DNA from: Monocercomonoides exilis
Taxonomy: Eukaryota; Preaxostyla; Oxymonadida; Polymastigidae
Length of the DNA: 64,000 nt
NCBI GenBank assembly: GCA_001643675.2
Contig: LSRY02000005.1
Span: 808,501-872,500 of the forward strand
Direction of reading: 5' to 3'
Part shown: one piece after another, positions 15,001 to 26,027 of the stretch
Position numbering within the stretch: the stretch's first letter is position 1
How the letters are laid out: every line of letters starts with the position of its first letter
Translations under genes and position numbers: made by a program
Notes under the pieces: model-generated
What the model saw: only the letters and a program-made list of their open reading frames with translations
Databases searched by the model: none
Told to the model about the DNA's origin: nothing

Positions 15001-15548
15001 AAAACAAATACAACATAAAAACCGGGTACGCTTGAAAGACTTTTTAAATTTTGGTCCGATAGAGAAACTCGATCATGATTCAAATGGTTAACAAAACGAT
15101 CAAGTTCCAGTTGTGGAGTTTGTATTGATCCGGTGTGATGTTTGGTTAAATGAGAAGAACCTTGCGTATGGTGATGTCTACGCGACACTTCAGAAGAATC
15201 TTTCCTTCTTTTAATCCTTTCATTACGCTTTATTTGTTCGTCATGGCGAGATGTTGAAACAGCTGATGAGTGTCGGTGAATTTTCTTTTCACATCCAAAA
15301 AGCACAAAAAAATATTTTCCAATAAAAAATTATGTTGTGAGTTCCCAATCAATATTGAGGAAATATTATAGTCAAAATGTGAAAAATGAATGCACACAAC
15401 AAATAAAGCAAAAATAAAAAATGTAATAAGAATTGGAAAAAGATAAATAATACAGCTGAAATCAAACATCTTGGACTTCTTGTTCGGCCGCATGATGTCT
15501 TGGCAATGTTTGACTCGTTTGTGAGAGCTGCTTTGAATTCTGAGACAT
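1..15548 (-). CDS. Giant PPP-family Ser/Thr phosphatase-domain protein (C-terminus beyond left edge)
   Basis: One minus-strand frame (plus triplets starting at positions divisible by 3) appears open from about 15,329 to the left edge, more than 5,100 codons. Most is Ser/Gln/Pro/His-rich low complexity. The catalytic domain has, in order, VVGDIHGS (GDIHG at 4502-4488, about residue 3622), GDYVDRG (4403-4383), MRGNHES (near 4310), LICHGG (2700-2676), LWADP, LIRAHQ (2424-2406) and SAYDYCG (near 2345). These are the metal-binding and catalytic motifs of PP1/PP2A/PP2B-type enzymes, so activity is plausible. About 450 Ser-rich residues are inserted between MPIAIL and ILICHGG, which are nearly adjacent in ordinary PPP enzymes. 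The N-terminal 3,600 residues have a few better-ordered islands I do not recognise. The start is inferred: Met at 15548 (alternative 15629), then an intron at 15285-15467 with donor GTTTGA and acceptor AAAAG. No subfamily can be assigned. Confidence 0.8.
15285..15467 (-). other. Candidate 5' intron of the giant phosphatase gene
   Basis: The 183-bp stretch is AT-rich and contains stops in the frame of the giant protein. It begins GTTTGA, the commonest donor type in this window. After an early CAG 12 bases in, the next AG is the proposed acceptor (AAAAG at 15289-15285). Splicing joins the short upstream frame starting at 15548 to the giant frame in phase 0. No in-frame Met lies between the upstream stop at 15330 and the start of the long frame, which favours an upstream exon. 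This is a reading-frame inference without transcript evidence. Confidence 0.5.
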
Positions 15549-15819
15549 GAATAATGCGGACCAAACAAATACAAGATCCGGAAATAATTTATTATGGATG
15601 CAGAATGTAAACTTTTTCAGATACTCCATTAAGCATTCCAAAAAGGAAACAGGAAGCAAGAACGTTTCAAAATATGTGAGTACAATAAATGATTAATTAT
15701 TGTGGTTTGTGATTGAGCTTCAAAAATTTGACCATTTTTTAATTTTTTAAATTAACAGGCAATTTTTGCTCTTGTCATAAATTTTATTGTTTATCTATTT
15801 CAAAGTCAAAACATAAGTA
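15549..15819. promoter_or_regulatory. Divergent intergenic region, giant phosphatase / receptor A
   Basis: About 270 AT-rich bases separate the inferred starts of the leftward phosphatase gene and the rightward receptor A. Both 5' control regions must lie here. If the phosphatase starts at the alternative Met (15629) the space shrinks to 190 bp. I see no recognisable core promoter motif. Confidence 0.4.
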
Positions 15820-18800
15820 ATGGTTTCCAAAGTATTTGTGCTTTTAAGTTTTGCTTTTCTCATGGAAATTCATCTCAACTACAACTATTCAGGAATCCAT
15901 CCAAACATTCAACAAACAAATCATTCACCAAAACCATTTTCGCAACGAAGCATGATGCTTAAAACTCGTTTTCAATCTCAAACATTTGATTCGTTTGTTA
16001 AATCATTAAGCATAAATAGTGTTTATTCAATGAGTTCTGTGAATTCAAGGTCCATATTCTTTAATTCCTCTTCTCAAATGACTTCTGCAAATATCATCCA
16101 ACAATATGAATCCTCGGTGATAGAGATGGGATTATTTTCTAGTTGCATAATTGATGATTGCTGTTTCTGGAGCTTTTCAACAATTGTGAATTGCTCAAAA
16201 AACACTTTTGTATCAATCGTAAATGTTTCACATAACATTCAAAATGTTAATGAGTTATCTCATAGCATTGCTTATTCATATTCATCAAATTCTTACATAT
16301 CCATTTCAAATTCAGTTTTTTCAGACTTTGTTATTTGTCAAGGCAAAGTATTACTCTGTGTTGGAATATTTGATTTTACGGATATTAGTAGCTGTTGCTT
16401 CTGTAACATTTCTCAAAATAGAAGGTTTCATTGAAATGAAAACACATTCAGCTATTTTCATAGATGCTCATTTTCAAATTGCAATTTTGTTTCCTCCTTG
16501 AGCATTCTTGAAAATGGAATTGTGTGCAGAGCTCAAAACTCAAATGCCTTCAATTACTTTAATTCTTCTTTTATTCTCAGTGAAAGGATTGTCAATTCAT
16601 TAATATCACAAAATAGAACGGAGACATCATCTTCGTTGAATTTCAGCAATTGTGAATGGGTTGAATGCTCGGCAGATAGAGGAGGAGCGCTGTATGTCCA
16701 CGACAACACTGCTGCCGTGCTCAAAGTCGCTAATTCTTCATTCGTGAGATGCAACGCAACAAACAAGAGAGGTGGAGCAATTTATGCACTCAATATTGCT
16801 GAGTGCCTTGTTTATGATACAACTTTTCAAGAATGCTATTGTGTAGCTTCCAATGATTATGGAGGAGCAGGAATAGAATGTGAAAATCTTATTTCGCAAC
16901 TACTTATTCAGAATTGCTGTTTTAAAGATGGATGGTCTGATAATGATGGAGGTGCAACGTTCATTTGTGATTCTCAAACAAAAATCAAAGAATGTGTCAT
17001 TGATTGCTCTTTCATTAATAATAGTTGTCATTCTTCAGAAAATGGAGACGGCGGAGGAGTTTGTATTTATCAAATGAAAGGAGGAGTGGTGTTTCGAAAT
17101 TGCCGTTTTGAAAATTGTGATTCGCAACGTTATGGTGGTGGATTAACAACATATATTATGAATGAAAATAATGGAATACTTTTGTATTATTGTTTCTTTC
17201 ACAACAATTATGCAACGCTATTCGGCCATGATATTTGCTTTCAAAGTTCAATGAATAATCATATTGATAGCTCATGTAAAACAACAAGAAACACAATAAA
17301 TAGAGTTGTTCGCCGTTCTGATGGTCAAGACTTAAGCAATTATCTTTCCTGCGAATATGATTCAATCAGATATGTTGCTTCATTCATTGTTCAACCAAAT
17401 GCAAAAGACACTTACAGTTGCGGATTCTCCATGGAATATCCCTGCGAATCAATCAGTTTTTGTGTCTTACAACTTATTCCTGGAGTTGTTGTGAATATCA
17501 ATATGATGGACGGTTCAATCCCTGAGACACATCCCATTAAAATCCTTAACAATCAATACATTTTAAGTGGGTCAACTGAAAGCGGAGCAGAAATACAAAC
17601 CATGTTCGCTGAATCAGACATGTCTCTTTTCAGTGTGTCAACAGGATCGCTTGATGTTAATAACATTAGAGTTATTCATGACTCTTCAATAAACAATAAT
17701 AGAGAATCACGAATATGCTGCATTTCCAGTTCAGGTGCAATCAATCTGAAAAACACAAATATATCAACTGATAATTCACATTCTCCTTACACATCTTTCA
17801 AAACTGAAATGATAAGAATCGTTGCTGGATCATTAACAATGGAAAATGTTGGATGGACTCGTTTTTTTTCATCAACGTCTTTCATATATTTGCAACAGGC
17901 AGAAATTTTGTCGATTTCATTGCTTGAAACAACATTTGAAAATATTATTCGAACCTCTCAAGGTGCTGCACTTATCGATTCTTCAACTACAACTGCAAAC
18001 ATTGCACTAAAAAAATGTATCATTGACGGATGCGGAAGTCAATCTTCTGTTGATGGAGGTGCCATACGCATTTCTTTGAATAGTCCATGCCAGCTAAAAA
18101 TTGAAGAAGGAACAATTCAGAACTGCTATGCATCATCATCAGTTGGAAGAGGCGGTGGCGTTTTCCTAAAATTGTGCAATCTTCAAGTTGAGTTTTCTGT
18201 CTTCACATTATTCAACAATAACATTGCAAAATGGGGATACGACTTGTTCGTTCAATCTCCAGATCTTCAAGCCACTTCCACAAGTGGCCAAGTATTGTTG
18301 AAAATACCTTGGAACAGCACTTTCAGCACAATCAGAGGATTGGATAATGAAGCAACATCTGTGCCTATTCCATTATGTGTGTATCTTCTTGATCAACCAC
18401 AAAATATTACTGTGGCAAGGAATGATACATTGAATCATCCTCTTTGCGGTTTCGAACAGTTTCCATGTTCGTCTTTGAATTATGCACTAACTCGTCAATC
18501 TGGAGACAAGTTCGTTGTTTTCAATGATATGGTCATTCTTTCAGAGGATATTACTATCGAGCAAAATAAACATATAATTCAAGGTGCATGCGAATCTTGC
18601 GGACTTGACATAACAGACGAAATGAATGAAAATTCTAACTCATTGATCAGCACCTCGTCGATCACACTCCTAACAACCTTGAAGTTCGCTCTTCCAGCCG
18701 AGCTACCATTTCATCAATTGTTCATGAAGTCATCATCTCCTCTTCTTGAGATCAGTTCTTGTTCAATCAGCACAAAAGATACTGACTCCGTCATGACCTT

Positions 18801-21800
18801 TTCGTTTCTAGAAATGGATGCAGGACTCCTCAACGTTTCTTTGTTCAAAACAACATCCTTGCTATTAGGAAGTAATCCATTGTTTGTTTTAAATGGTGAA
18901 AATTCAATCTGTTCTTTCTCTTCTGTTCACATAGAAAAAGTGTCTTCAACATTATCATCTCATATCTTTTCTGTTTCAAGTAAGGTCACATTCAAGATGA
19001 TGAATTCGATATTAAGTGCTTCAACAGCTTCTCAGGACAATCAAGATCTCTCTCTTGGAGCAATTTTCGCCAATGCTCCTTTCTTGGTAGATCTTACAAA
19101 CAATACAATCACTGGCTTTGTAAAGAAAAGCTCAAAAGGTGGTTCAATCATATGCACTCTGGAAGAAGGAGGAAAAATAGAGATAATTGGAGGCACCATT
19201 TCCGAGTGCAAGAGTTTGAATGGAGACGGAGGAGGTCCGTGGATAGCAATGGGTGGAGCTTCTTCTTTTTTCATTGGAAATGCTAGTTCTTTAGCTTCAA
19301 AGCATTGTGTGAACACGAACTCAGAGCAACTTTTAACTTTCATAGCAAAGTGTGTTGCAACAGCTACCACTGTGACAAATGCTGGATGTGGTGGAGGACT
19401 TTTCTTGCAAGTTGGATCGAATGCTTCGTCATTTGTTCTAAATGACTTGCTCTTTGATCAATGCCAAGGCACAAAAGGAAAGGATCTGTTTCTTGTTGCT
19501 GATGATCTTTTTCAAGTTTTAAGCAATGATTCCATTTCTTTCAATCCCGATTTAAACGATTTCACTCGCCTCAATGGATACGAGCGGTCAACAAGCAACA
19601 ACGCTTTTTCAATTCCTTTGTTGCTTTATCTGTGGGACAATTATTCGTCTGTCATTTATGTTGGTGGAACTGGAGCTTGGGACTTTTCCAGTTGCGGAAG
19701 TGAAACATATCCTTGTTCGTCCATCTCAGCCGCAATGAAACAACGCTTTGCCAATATAACAACAAATTTGATTTTGCATCCTTCCTTTTGCATTCAAGAA
19801 GAGCTTCTCATCTCTCAGAAAGAGTATTCAATTGGCAGCATTGAAGATTCAATAACTTGCCCAATCACGGATACAGTAATCAATAAAAGAAACGCTTTGA
19901 TATCATCTCTAAAGTCAACATCCTTTGAAGGAATAACCTTTTTGCTTCCACAAAATCTTATATCTCACTCATTGATATTTTTATGCCTTTCAGATACACT
20001 GAGTTTGAATAAGTGTGCCATCCAGTTGAAAGAAGAATACATCTCTTTTGTTTTCGGAAGTGTTGAAGGAGGGAAGCTTCTCATATCTGAATTCCAATTT
20101 TGTCACGGAACTGTCAACAATGGAGCTGTATTTTCTGTGAATGGATCGAACGGTGATGCTTCAATACAAATGAGCTTCTGTAACTTTGAATCACTTAAAA
20201 TTTCACCTGGAAATTTGATTAGTGCTGCAAACAGTGATGAAAGTAATATCACAGAATGCAATTTTTCAACAATTTCCAGGGTAAAGGGGAGTGGAGGTTG
20301 CTTTCATTTCGTCTGCAGTGATAGTGTTGAATCTGAACTTCGAAGCGCAAAAGTTAGCAAATGCAATTTTGACAAATGCAGCGTCGAAGAAAAATATGCT
20401 GGAGGTGGCGGCGTGTTCTGCTCTATTGATGAGCATTCATCTGTTTTCATAAGCGAGTGTCAATTTAGCAATTGCATCGCACCAAATGGAGATCAAACTT
20501 CCGGGTACGGGGGTGGAATATACTTCAATCTTGTCTCTTCAAATTCCCGCTTTTGTATTTCTGCTCCACTCTTTCCTCCACAAGCTCCAAACAAAGCAAA
20601 ATATGACAATGATGTTTTCATAAAAGCAGTCGATTTGTCACGGAGCATCACAAATGAAACTTTACCATTTGTTGCCAGCATGATGGAGTCGCTCACAAAA
20701 GAGTCATTGAGGGGATATGATGGAAAAGATGAAGAACATGCAATTCCTTTGCAATTCTTTTTGAAGATATTGGACTCTTCGTTATTTGTGAAATCTGATG
20801 GCGTTGATGTGATTGTTTGCGGATTTGAAGAATATCCGTGCCATTCATTCGGGTATTCACTTCAGAGAATCGCTGGAAAAGAGAATAAATTTCTTTCAAT
20901 AATTGGCAAAGCAATTCTGAATTGTGAAGTTATTTTGTATGCCACAAATGTTGCTTCTGTAGGAGATGTTGTGTCACATTTAGTTTGCGAACGAGCGTTG
21001 GATGGAAATACGCACAACGTGATTAGTGTTGATGCTCATTTTTCTTTCAAATCAGTGAATATCGAATTCCCGAACGCTTTTAGCAATGAAGCAAATGCCT
21101 TTATTTCACTGAAAGAAGATATGAGTCATTTAACAATCGAAGAATGCGAATTTGTACAGCTCGAAGCTGATTCCACATCGCTTCAGCTTGAGCTTTTTGT
21201 GGTCAAAAAATGATGGTTGACTCTTTATCAGACCTCATTCACTGCCATTTCCTCGTCAGTTCCCCTTTTCGATTTTTCTCCTTCTGCTTTCGTTGAAATA
21301 CAAAATGCGAATATTGAAGATATTTTCCTTTCTTCGAAAAGCGCATTCATTTTGAGAGATGAAATCGAAAATGATCATTCCAATTTCGTTGAAGAAGAAA
21401 ACTGCAACATTTGCTTTTCTTCATGCACATTTCTTCGCATCCACCAAAATTTCTCTGATAATCCGTCTGCCATCCAGGCAGGAAAACGAAGAAACAACGG
21501 AATAATTATAGCAAACTCAACGTTCCAAGATTGTGGTTCGACTCTTTCACAAAAAGGCGGTTGCATACTGCTGGAACTCCACGAGAACTTTAAGATTGTT
21601 TGTGCCAATTCCACAATTGTCGAATGTTTTGCTTCATATGTGGGCAGAGGAGGCGGAATTTTTCTAATTGGAAAAACTAACGAAAATCAGCCTTTGCAAT
21701 TTGCATTTTCAAATATAACATTATCTGGAAACAGAGCATATCGTGGCTTTGATTTTTTTATTAAATGTCAAAACATTGAAACTCAAATTGTTGAGGAGCA

Positions 21801-23457
21801 GTTCCTGCTTGATTTTCGAAGTCTAAGCAGCAAAGAGCTCTCGATATGGGGCTGTACCAGAGAATCGAACGAAGATGAACAAGACTTACTTCCAAGAGTT
21901 ATTTTGTTCAGAAGCGAAACAATTTTTGTTTCCGGCGTTTCGAGTAATAACACAAATAACAGACAATGCGGTAGTCTGAGCGGCCCGTGCACTTCGTTGG
22001 ATACAGGCATTTCCCACGTAATCCCAACAAAATATTCTCAATTATTGATCGTAGAGGAAACAAATTTGCAGTCTGCAACTTCCATTAAAAGCGTTTTAAT
22101 TCGGTCTTTAGATCAGCCTGAAAAAGTAATTATTCATTTGGACGAAAAAATAGAATGCGAGAATAGTCCTTTAATTGCCTCATACGACATCGTCAAATTG
22201 GAATATCTTTCATTTATTTTCAACACCTCGTTTTGTTCTGATGCCAACGCTTTAATTGGGCAGATGAATGGAACATTGAAGATTTCGTTTTTGCTTTTTT
22301 CAGTTGAACCAAATGATTCAATCCCTGTGAAAAACGATTTAAACTTCAATATTATATCTGTTGATTGCGGTAGCTTATTATTGGAAAATTGCGAGTTTTC
22401 GTTTCTCCGTTTGGCCAGGCCGATGATTCTCATTACTCCAAATGCTGAAGCCAGAATTGAAGACAACATCGTTCATGATATTGCAATCCAAAAATCGTTG
22501 TTTGCTTTTTAAAATGCTCTTTGGGTGGTTGTGCACGATTTGAATATTTCTCGAATACAGTTTCAAGAAGGAACTTGTTGCGAATTTGAGTTTTCAAATG
22601 TTTCAAAGGCAATATCGTCTTGTTTGTTTTTTGAAAACATTACAACTTTTTCGGACGTGGCATCTTCTATTATGGTCAACGATATTGAAGCGCTGGAATT
22701 ATCAATGGAGAATTGCTCGTTTAGGAATTGCATTTCTCGTTCAGAAAAAGGATCCATTGCCTTGATCAGCCTTTGCAAAAATGTAACAATCAGTTTTTGT
22801 TCATTTGATGGATTCGATTCTGAGGCAAATTTGAATGTTCAGAATTCAAAATCAGATGCTGTTTGCAAATGGAATGGTTCTTTGGTTGATTTTTCAAGTA
22901 GTGATGTGTTTATGAAAGAAGCAAAAATAGAAAACTCACCAAAAGGCGGATTGTCATTGTCTGAAGGAAGTGTATCGATAGAAAAAGGGGAATTTGCAGG
23001 AAATAACACGAACATTGAGGGATATTCATCGGCACGCAGAAACATTTTGTGCTTCAATGCACAGAAGTTGGGATTGGTTGATACGAAGGAAGGAGGAACA
23101 GCAAATGATAACAAATTACAATGGATAATTTACGATGGCTGCAATCTCGCTGGCTCTGGATTTGAAAAGGGATGGGCTCTGTTTATGCCAATTCTTGAGG
23201 ATATCAAGATTGAAGATTTCGGAGAATGGATAAAACTGAGATTTTTCGGAAAGATGCTCCATCCATGCAATCTATCATTTCAGGTGATAAGCTCAAAAGG
23301 TGAAGAAAAGCTGATTGAAACGTATGAGCTTGGGGAAGAAGGGTATTTGACTGAGAAAGAAGCTGAAGGGATGGTAGAGTCAAGTTTAATCAAAGAAGCA
23401 GAAGATGAGGCAGAAGTGCTTGTCAGGCTAAAATATGGATTCAAAAAAAGCCCTCTA

Positions 23458-24469
23458 TAGGGTCAACTTTTTAATGGGACTTTTTCCCTTATTGGCACTT
23501 TTTTTGTTTTTGACTGCCAACTTTCAACAAACGTTGATTGGCTTTCAGTACTTCAAAAAACCTTTTTTACAAGTTTAACACAATTTAATTACAGTTTGTT
23601 TTTTAATTTTTGCTTATTACACATTGAGAAATTACGTTTTTTTGTTAAATTTGAAAGGACTTTTACCAGCCAACTAGGCGACGTCCAAGAAATTGGATAC
23701 ATGTTTTGAATAGCAAAAACTATTATTTAACTACTTTTAAATTCTTTTTTTTCACAAACACTTTTTTCTTGTTTTTTTCACATTTCATTTTTTTAACAAC
23801 ATTCTAACATAAAACCGATTATTTCTTTGTTAATATAATGAAATGATAAAAATAAAAATATGAAATGAAAAACAAATGCTCTAATAATAAAGTGTTGTTA
23901 AAATAAAACATTAATTTTTTCTATTTGTCAAGAATTTAACTTTTTTACAAAAATTTGATCATCGATGATTTTAAGAAAGCGCCATATGTCCGTTTCAGAT
24001 AAATAGAAAAAATTAATGTTTTATTTTAACAACACTTTATTATTAGAGCATTTGTTTTTCATTTCATATTTTTATTTTTATCATTTCATTATATTAACAA
24101 AGAAATAATCGGTTTTATGTTAGAATGTTGTTAAAAAAATGAAATGTGAAAAAAACAAGAAAAAAGTGTTTGTGAAAAAAAAGAATTTAAAAGTAGTTAA
24201 ATAATAGTTTTTGCTATTCAAAACATGTATCCAATTTCTTGGACGTCGCCTAGTTGGCTGGTAAAAGTCCTTTCAAATTTAACAAAAAAACGTAATTTCT
24301 CAATGTGTAATAAGCAAAAATTAAAAAACAAACTGTAATTAAATTGTGTTAAACTTGTAAAAAAGGTTTTTTGAAGTACTGAAAGCCAATCAACGTTTGT
24401 TGAAAGTTGGCAGTCAAAAACAAAAAAAGTGCCAATAAGGGAAAAAGTCCCATTAAAAAGTTGACCCTA
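23458..24469. mobile_element. Foldback (long inverted-repeat) element in receptor A
   Basis: Two arms of 469 bp (23458-23926 and 24001-24469) are inverted copies with no mismatch seen on reading, around a 74-bp loop (23927-24000). The ends read TAGGGTCAAC and GTTGACCCTA, flanked by TA on both sides (23456-23457 and 24470-24471), so insertion was at a TA as in Tc1/mariner-type transposition. There is no coding capacity. It lies between the ectodomain and the membrane segment of receptor A. After removing the element and one TA the frame is still off by one base; alignment with copy B (SPSTDC versus SFSSTQS) shows one base is missing beside the insertion site. Confidence 0.85.
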
Positions 24470-24879
24470 TACAGATTGCGTTGTGATAAAGAATAGAACC
24501 GAGCTTCTGAAAAATGCAGATGGGAACATTGTGAAAGGAGAAGAGAAAGAGAAAACATTGTGGCCGATTATTGTTATTGTCCTTGTTGTTACATTGTTGA
24601 TCGTTCTGATTGTTTGGGTAATATTCATTGTTCGGTGGAGGAAAGTGAAGTATGAAGCAGAAGATCTGAGAGAGATTGTGAATGACAACATCAGAAAAGA
24701 TCCGAAGGCATTTGAGATGGTGACGATGGAGATGTCGCCTGAAGCGCAATGGAGGAGAGCAGAGAGAGAGGCAGAGAAGAAGAATGATGAGAGGATAAAG
24801 AAAAGAGTATATGAGAAAAGCTTGAGTAATTCAGATTCATCTGAGCATTTGCTGAGTGAGAGTGGATCGACTGAATATA

Positions 24880-26027
24880 TAGGGTGGTCCTTTATATTTT
24901 GTTAAAAAATTTTGATATGGTTTCATAATTTAATGAGAATAAAAATTCAATCATAAAAATATTCACCGTTATGAGTTGTAATAAACTCCAATCGCTTAAT
25001 CCAACTTTCAAAGGCACGAATAATCATGTCTGAAGATATTGTATGAAGAATATTTCTTATTTCTATTTCTAATTCTGAAGAATTAGAAATTTTTTTCCCT
25101 TTCAGAGCTTGCTTAATGTAGCCGAAGAGGAAAAAATCGCATGGCGCAACATCAGGAGAATAAGGAGGATGCGGAAGAATATTTAAATGATGCTCCTCAG
25201 CAAAGATCTTTGAAATTGCTGATGTGTGCGGACGAGCATTATCGAAATGAATAAAAAAATCCATAGGAGAAACGGAAGAAAGGTCTATTTGAATCTGGCT
25301 AATGGGCATTAATATTGAATTCACGAAATATTCTACATTCATTTTTGTTTTTTCTGGTAGAATATTAAGAAAAAACAGCCCATGGACTGAAATGAAAATT
25401 GTGTACATGAATTTCTTATCAGAATAAGTGTAATTTGCTGCAGTTGACACTTCAGATTTTTCTTTTCTCCATTCGCATTCGAAATTATACCTTCTGAAGA
25501 AAAAAGATTCATCACCTGTAATCAGCCCTTCAAAATTTCTTTTTCGTAAATCTCTCAATTTCTCCAGTAATTGTAAGCCAGTTTGAACGCGGATTTTTTT
25601 CTGATCATCATTCAGCGAGTACGGCACCCACCTAATTTTGTAAGAATGGAGATGTAATTTTTCATGAAGAATACGAAAAACAGTTGTTTTTGCAGCACTG
25701 AATTGTTCTGCCAACGCTCGGGAGCTAATATGAGGATTTTCTTCCACTGCTTGTTGTATCTTCTTTATCAACACTTCATTAGTTGGTTTTCCGCGATTAT
25801 AATGTCTCCTGTCAATTTCTTCTCGCCTTTGAATTCGAATGTTCCATGAACGAATAGTTCTAATATCCGGAAGTTTTAAACCATACGTAATTTGCAGTTT
25901 TTCATATATTTCTTCGGAATTCATTCCAATCAGAGTGCAAAACTCTGTTATATCAAAAAAATTTTGATAATTCATTTTTTATTTACCCATTTTTTATTCT
26001 TTGTGCAAAATATAAAGGACCACCCTA
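24880..26027 (-). mobile_element. Complete mariner-family transposon (about 1.15 kb)
   Basis: Terminal inverted repeats of 22 bp, starting TAGGGTGGTCC, lie at 24880-24901 and 26006-26027 and match exactly. TA duplications flank them (24878-24879, 26028-26029; alternating TATA makes the edge ambiguous by two bases). It carries one transposase gene on the minus strand. It interrupts the codons for ...STEY-ILGRDSD in receptor A; the same sequence is uninterrupted in copy B (near 52,290), giving an empty site. The inserted length including one TA is 1,150 bp and accounts exactly for the frame change across it. Full length, perfect termini and an open transposase suggest recent insertion. Confidence 0.93.
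24947..25975 (-). CDS. Mariner transposase, intact (342 aa)
   Basis: Cut-and-paste transposase that binds its element's inverted repeats and inserts at TA. The N-terminal third contains two helix-turn-helix regions (around EIYEKLQITYGLKLPDIR and SSRALAEQFSAAKTTVFR). The WVPYSLNDDQK segment resembles the mariner WVPHxL linker. Catalytic residues are visible: GDESF (first Asp), FDNARPH (second Asp) and YSPDVAPCDFFLF (third Asp). There are 34 residues between the second and third Asp, the DD34D spacing of true mariners. 342 aa is normal for the family and no stop or frameshift is seen. The ATG at 25973-25975 lies about 30 bp inside the right inverted repeat. Confidence 0.95.
   Translation of the reverse strand: MNYQNFFDITEFCTLIGMNSEEIYEKLQITYGLKLPDIRTIRSWNIRIQRREEIDRRHYNRGKPTNEVLIKKIQQAVEENPHISSRALAEQFSAAKTTVFRILHEKLHLHSYKIRWVPYSLNDDQKKIRVQTGLQLLEKLRDLRKRNFEGLITGDESFFFRRYNFECEWRKEKSEVSTAANYTYSDKKFMYTIFISVHGLFFLNILPEKTKMNVEYFVNSILMPISQIQIDLSSVSPMDFFIHFDNARPHTSAISKIFAEEHHLNILPHPPYSPDVAPCDFFLFGYIKQALKGKKISNSSELEIEIRNILHTISSDMIIRAFESWIKRLEFITTHNGEYFYD

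Noticed and set aside
16425-16451. 27-nt GTTTCA...CAG stretch that would remove the TGA at 16432 as a tiny in-frame intron
   Set aside because: Shorter than any other intron here (minimum 37). The same gene has two other stops without credible introns, two transposon insertions and a frameshift, so a pseudogene is simpler.
21199-21231. 33-nt GTGGTC...CAG stretch that would remove the TGA at 21211
   Set aside because: The residues encoded by this stretch align with the other ectodomain modules, so it is coding; the TGA replaces a Gly codon.
22500-22560. GTTTGC...CAG intron over the TAA at 22510
   Set aside because: Good splice-site look, but 61 nt is not a multiple of three and would shift the frame away from the clearly coding sequence downstream.
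15820-23460. Alternative genetic code to explain in-frame stops in the receptor
   Set aside because: The stops include TGA and TAA, copy B has TAG, and large nearby genes avoid all three; no single reassignment fits.
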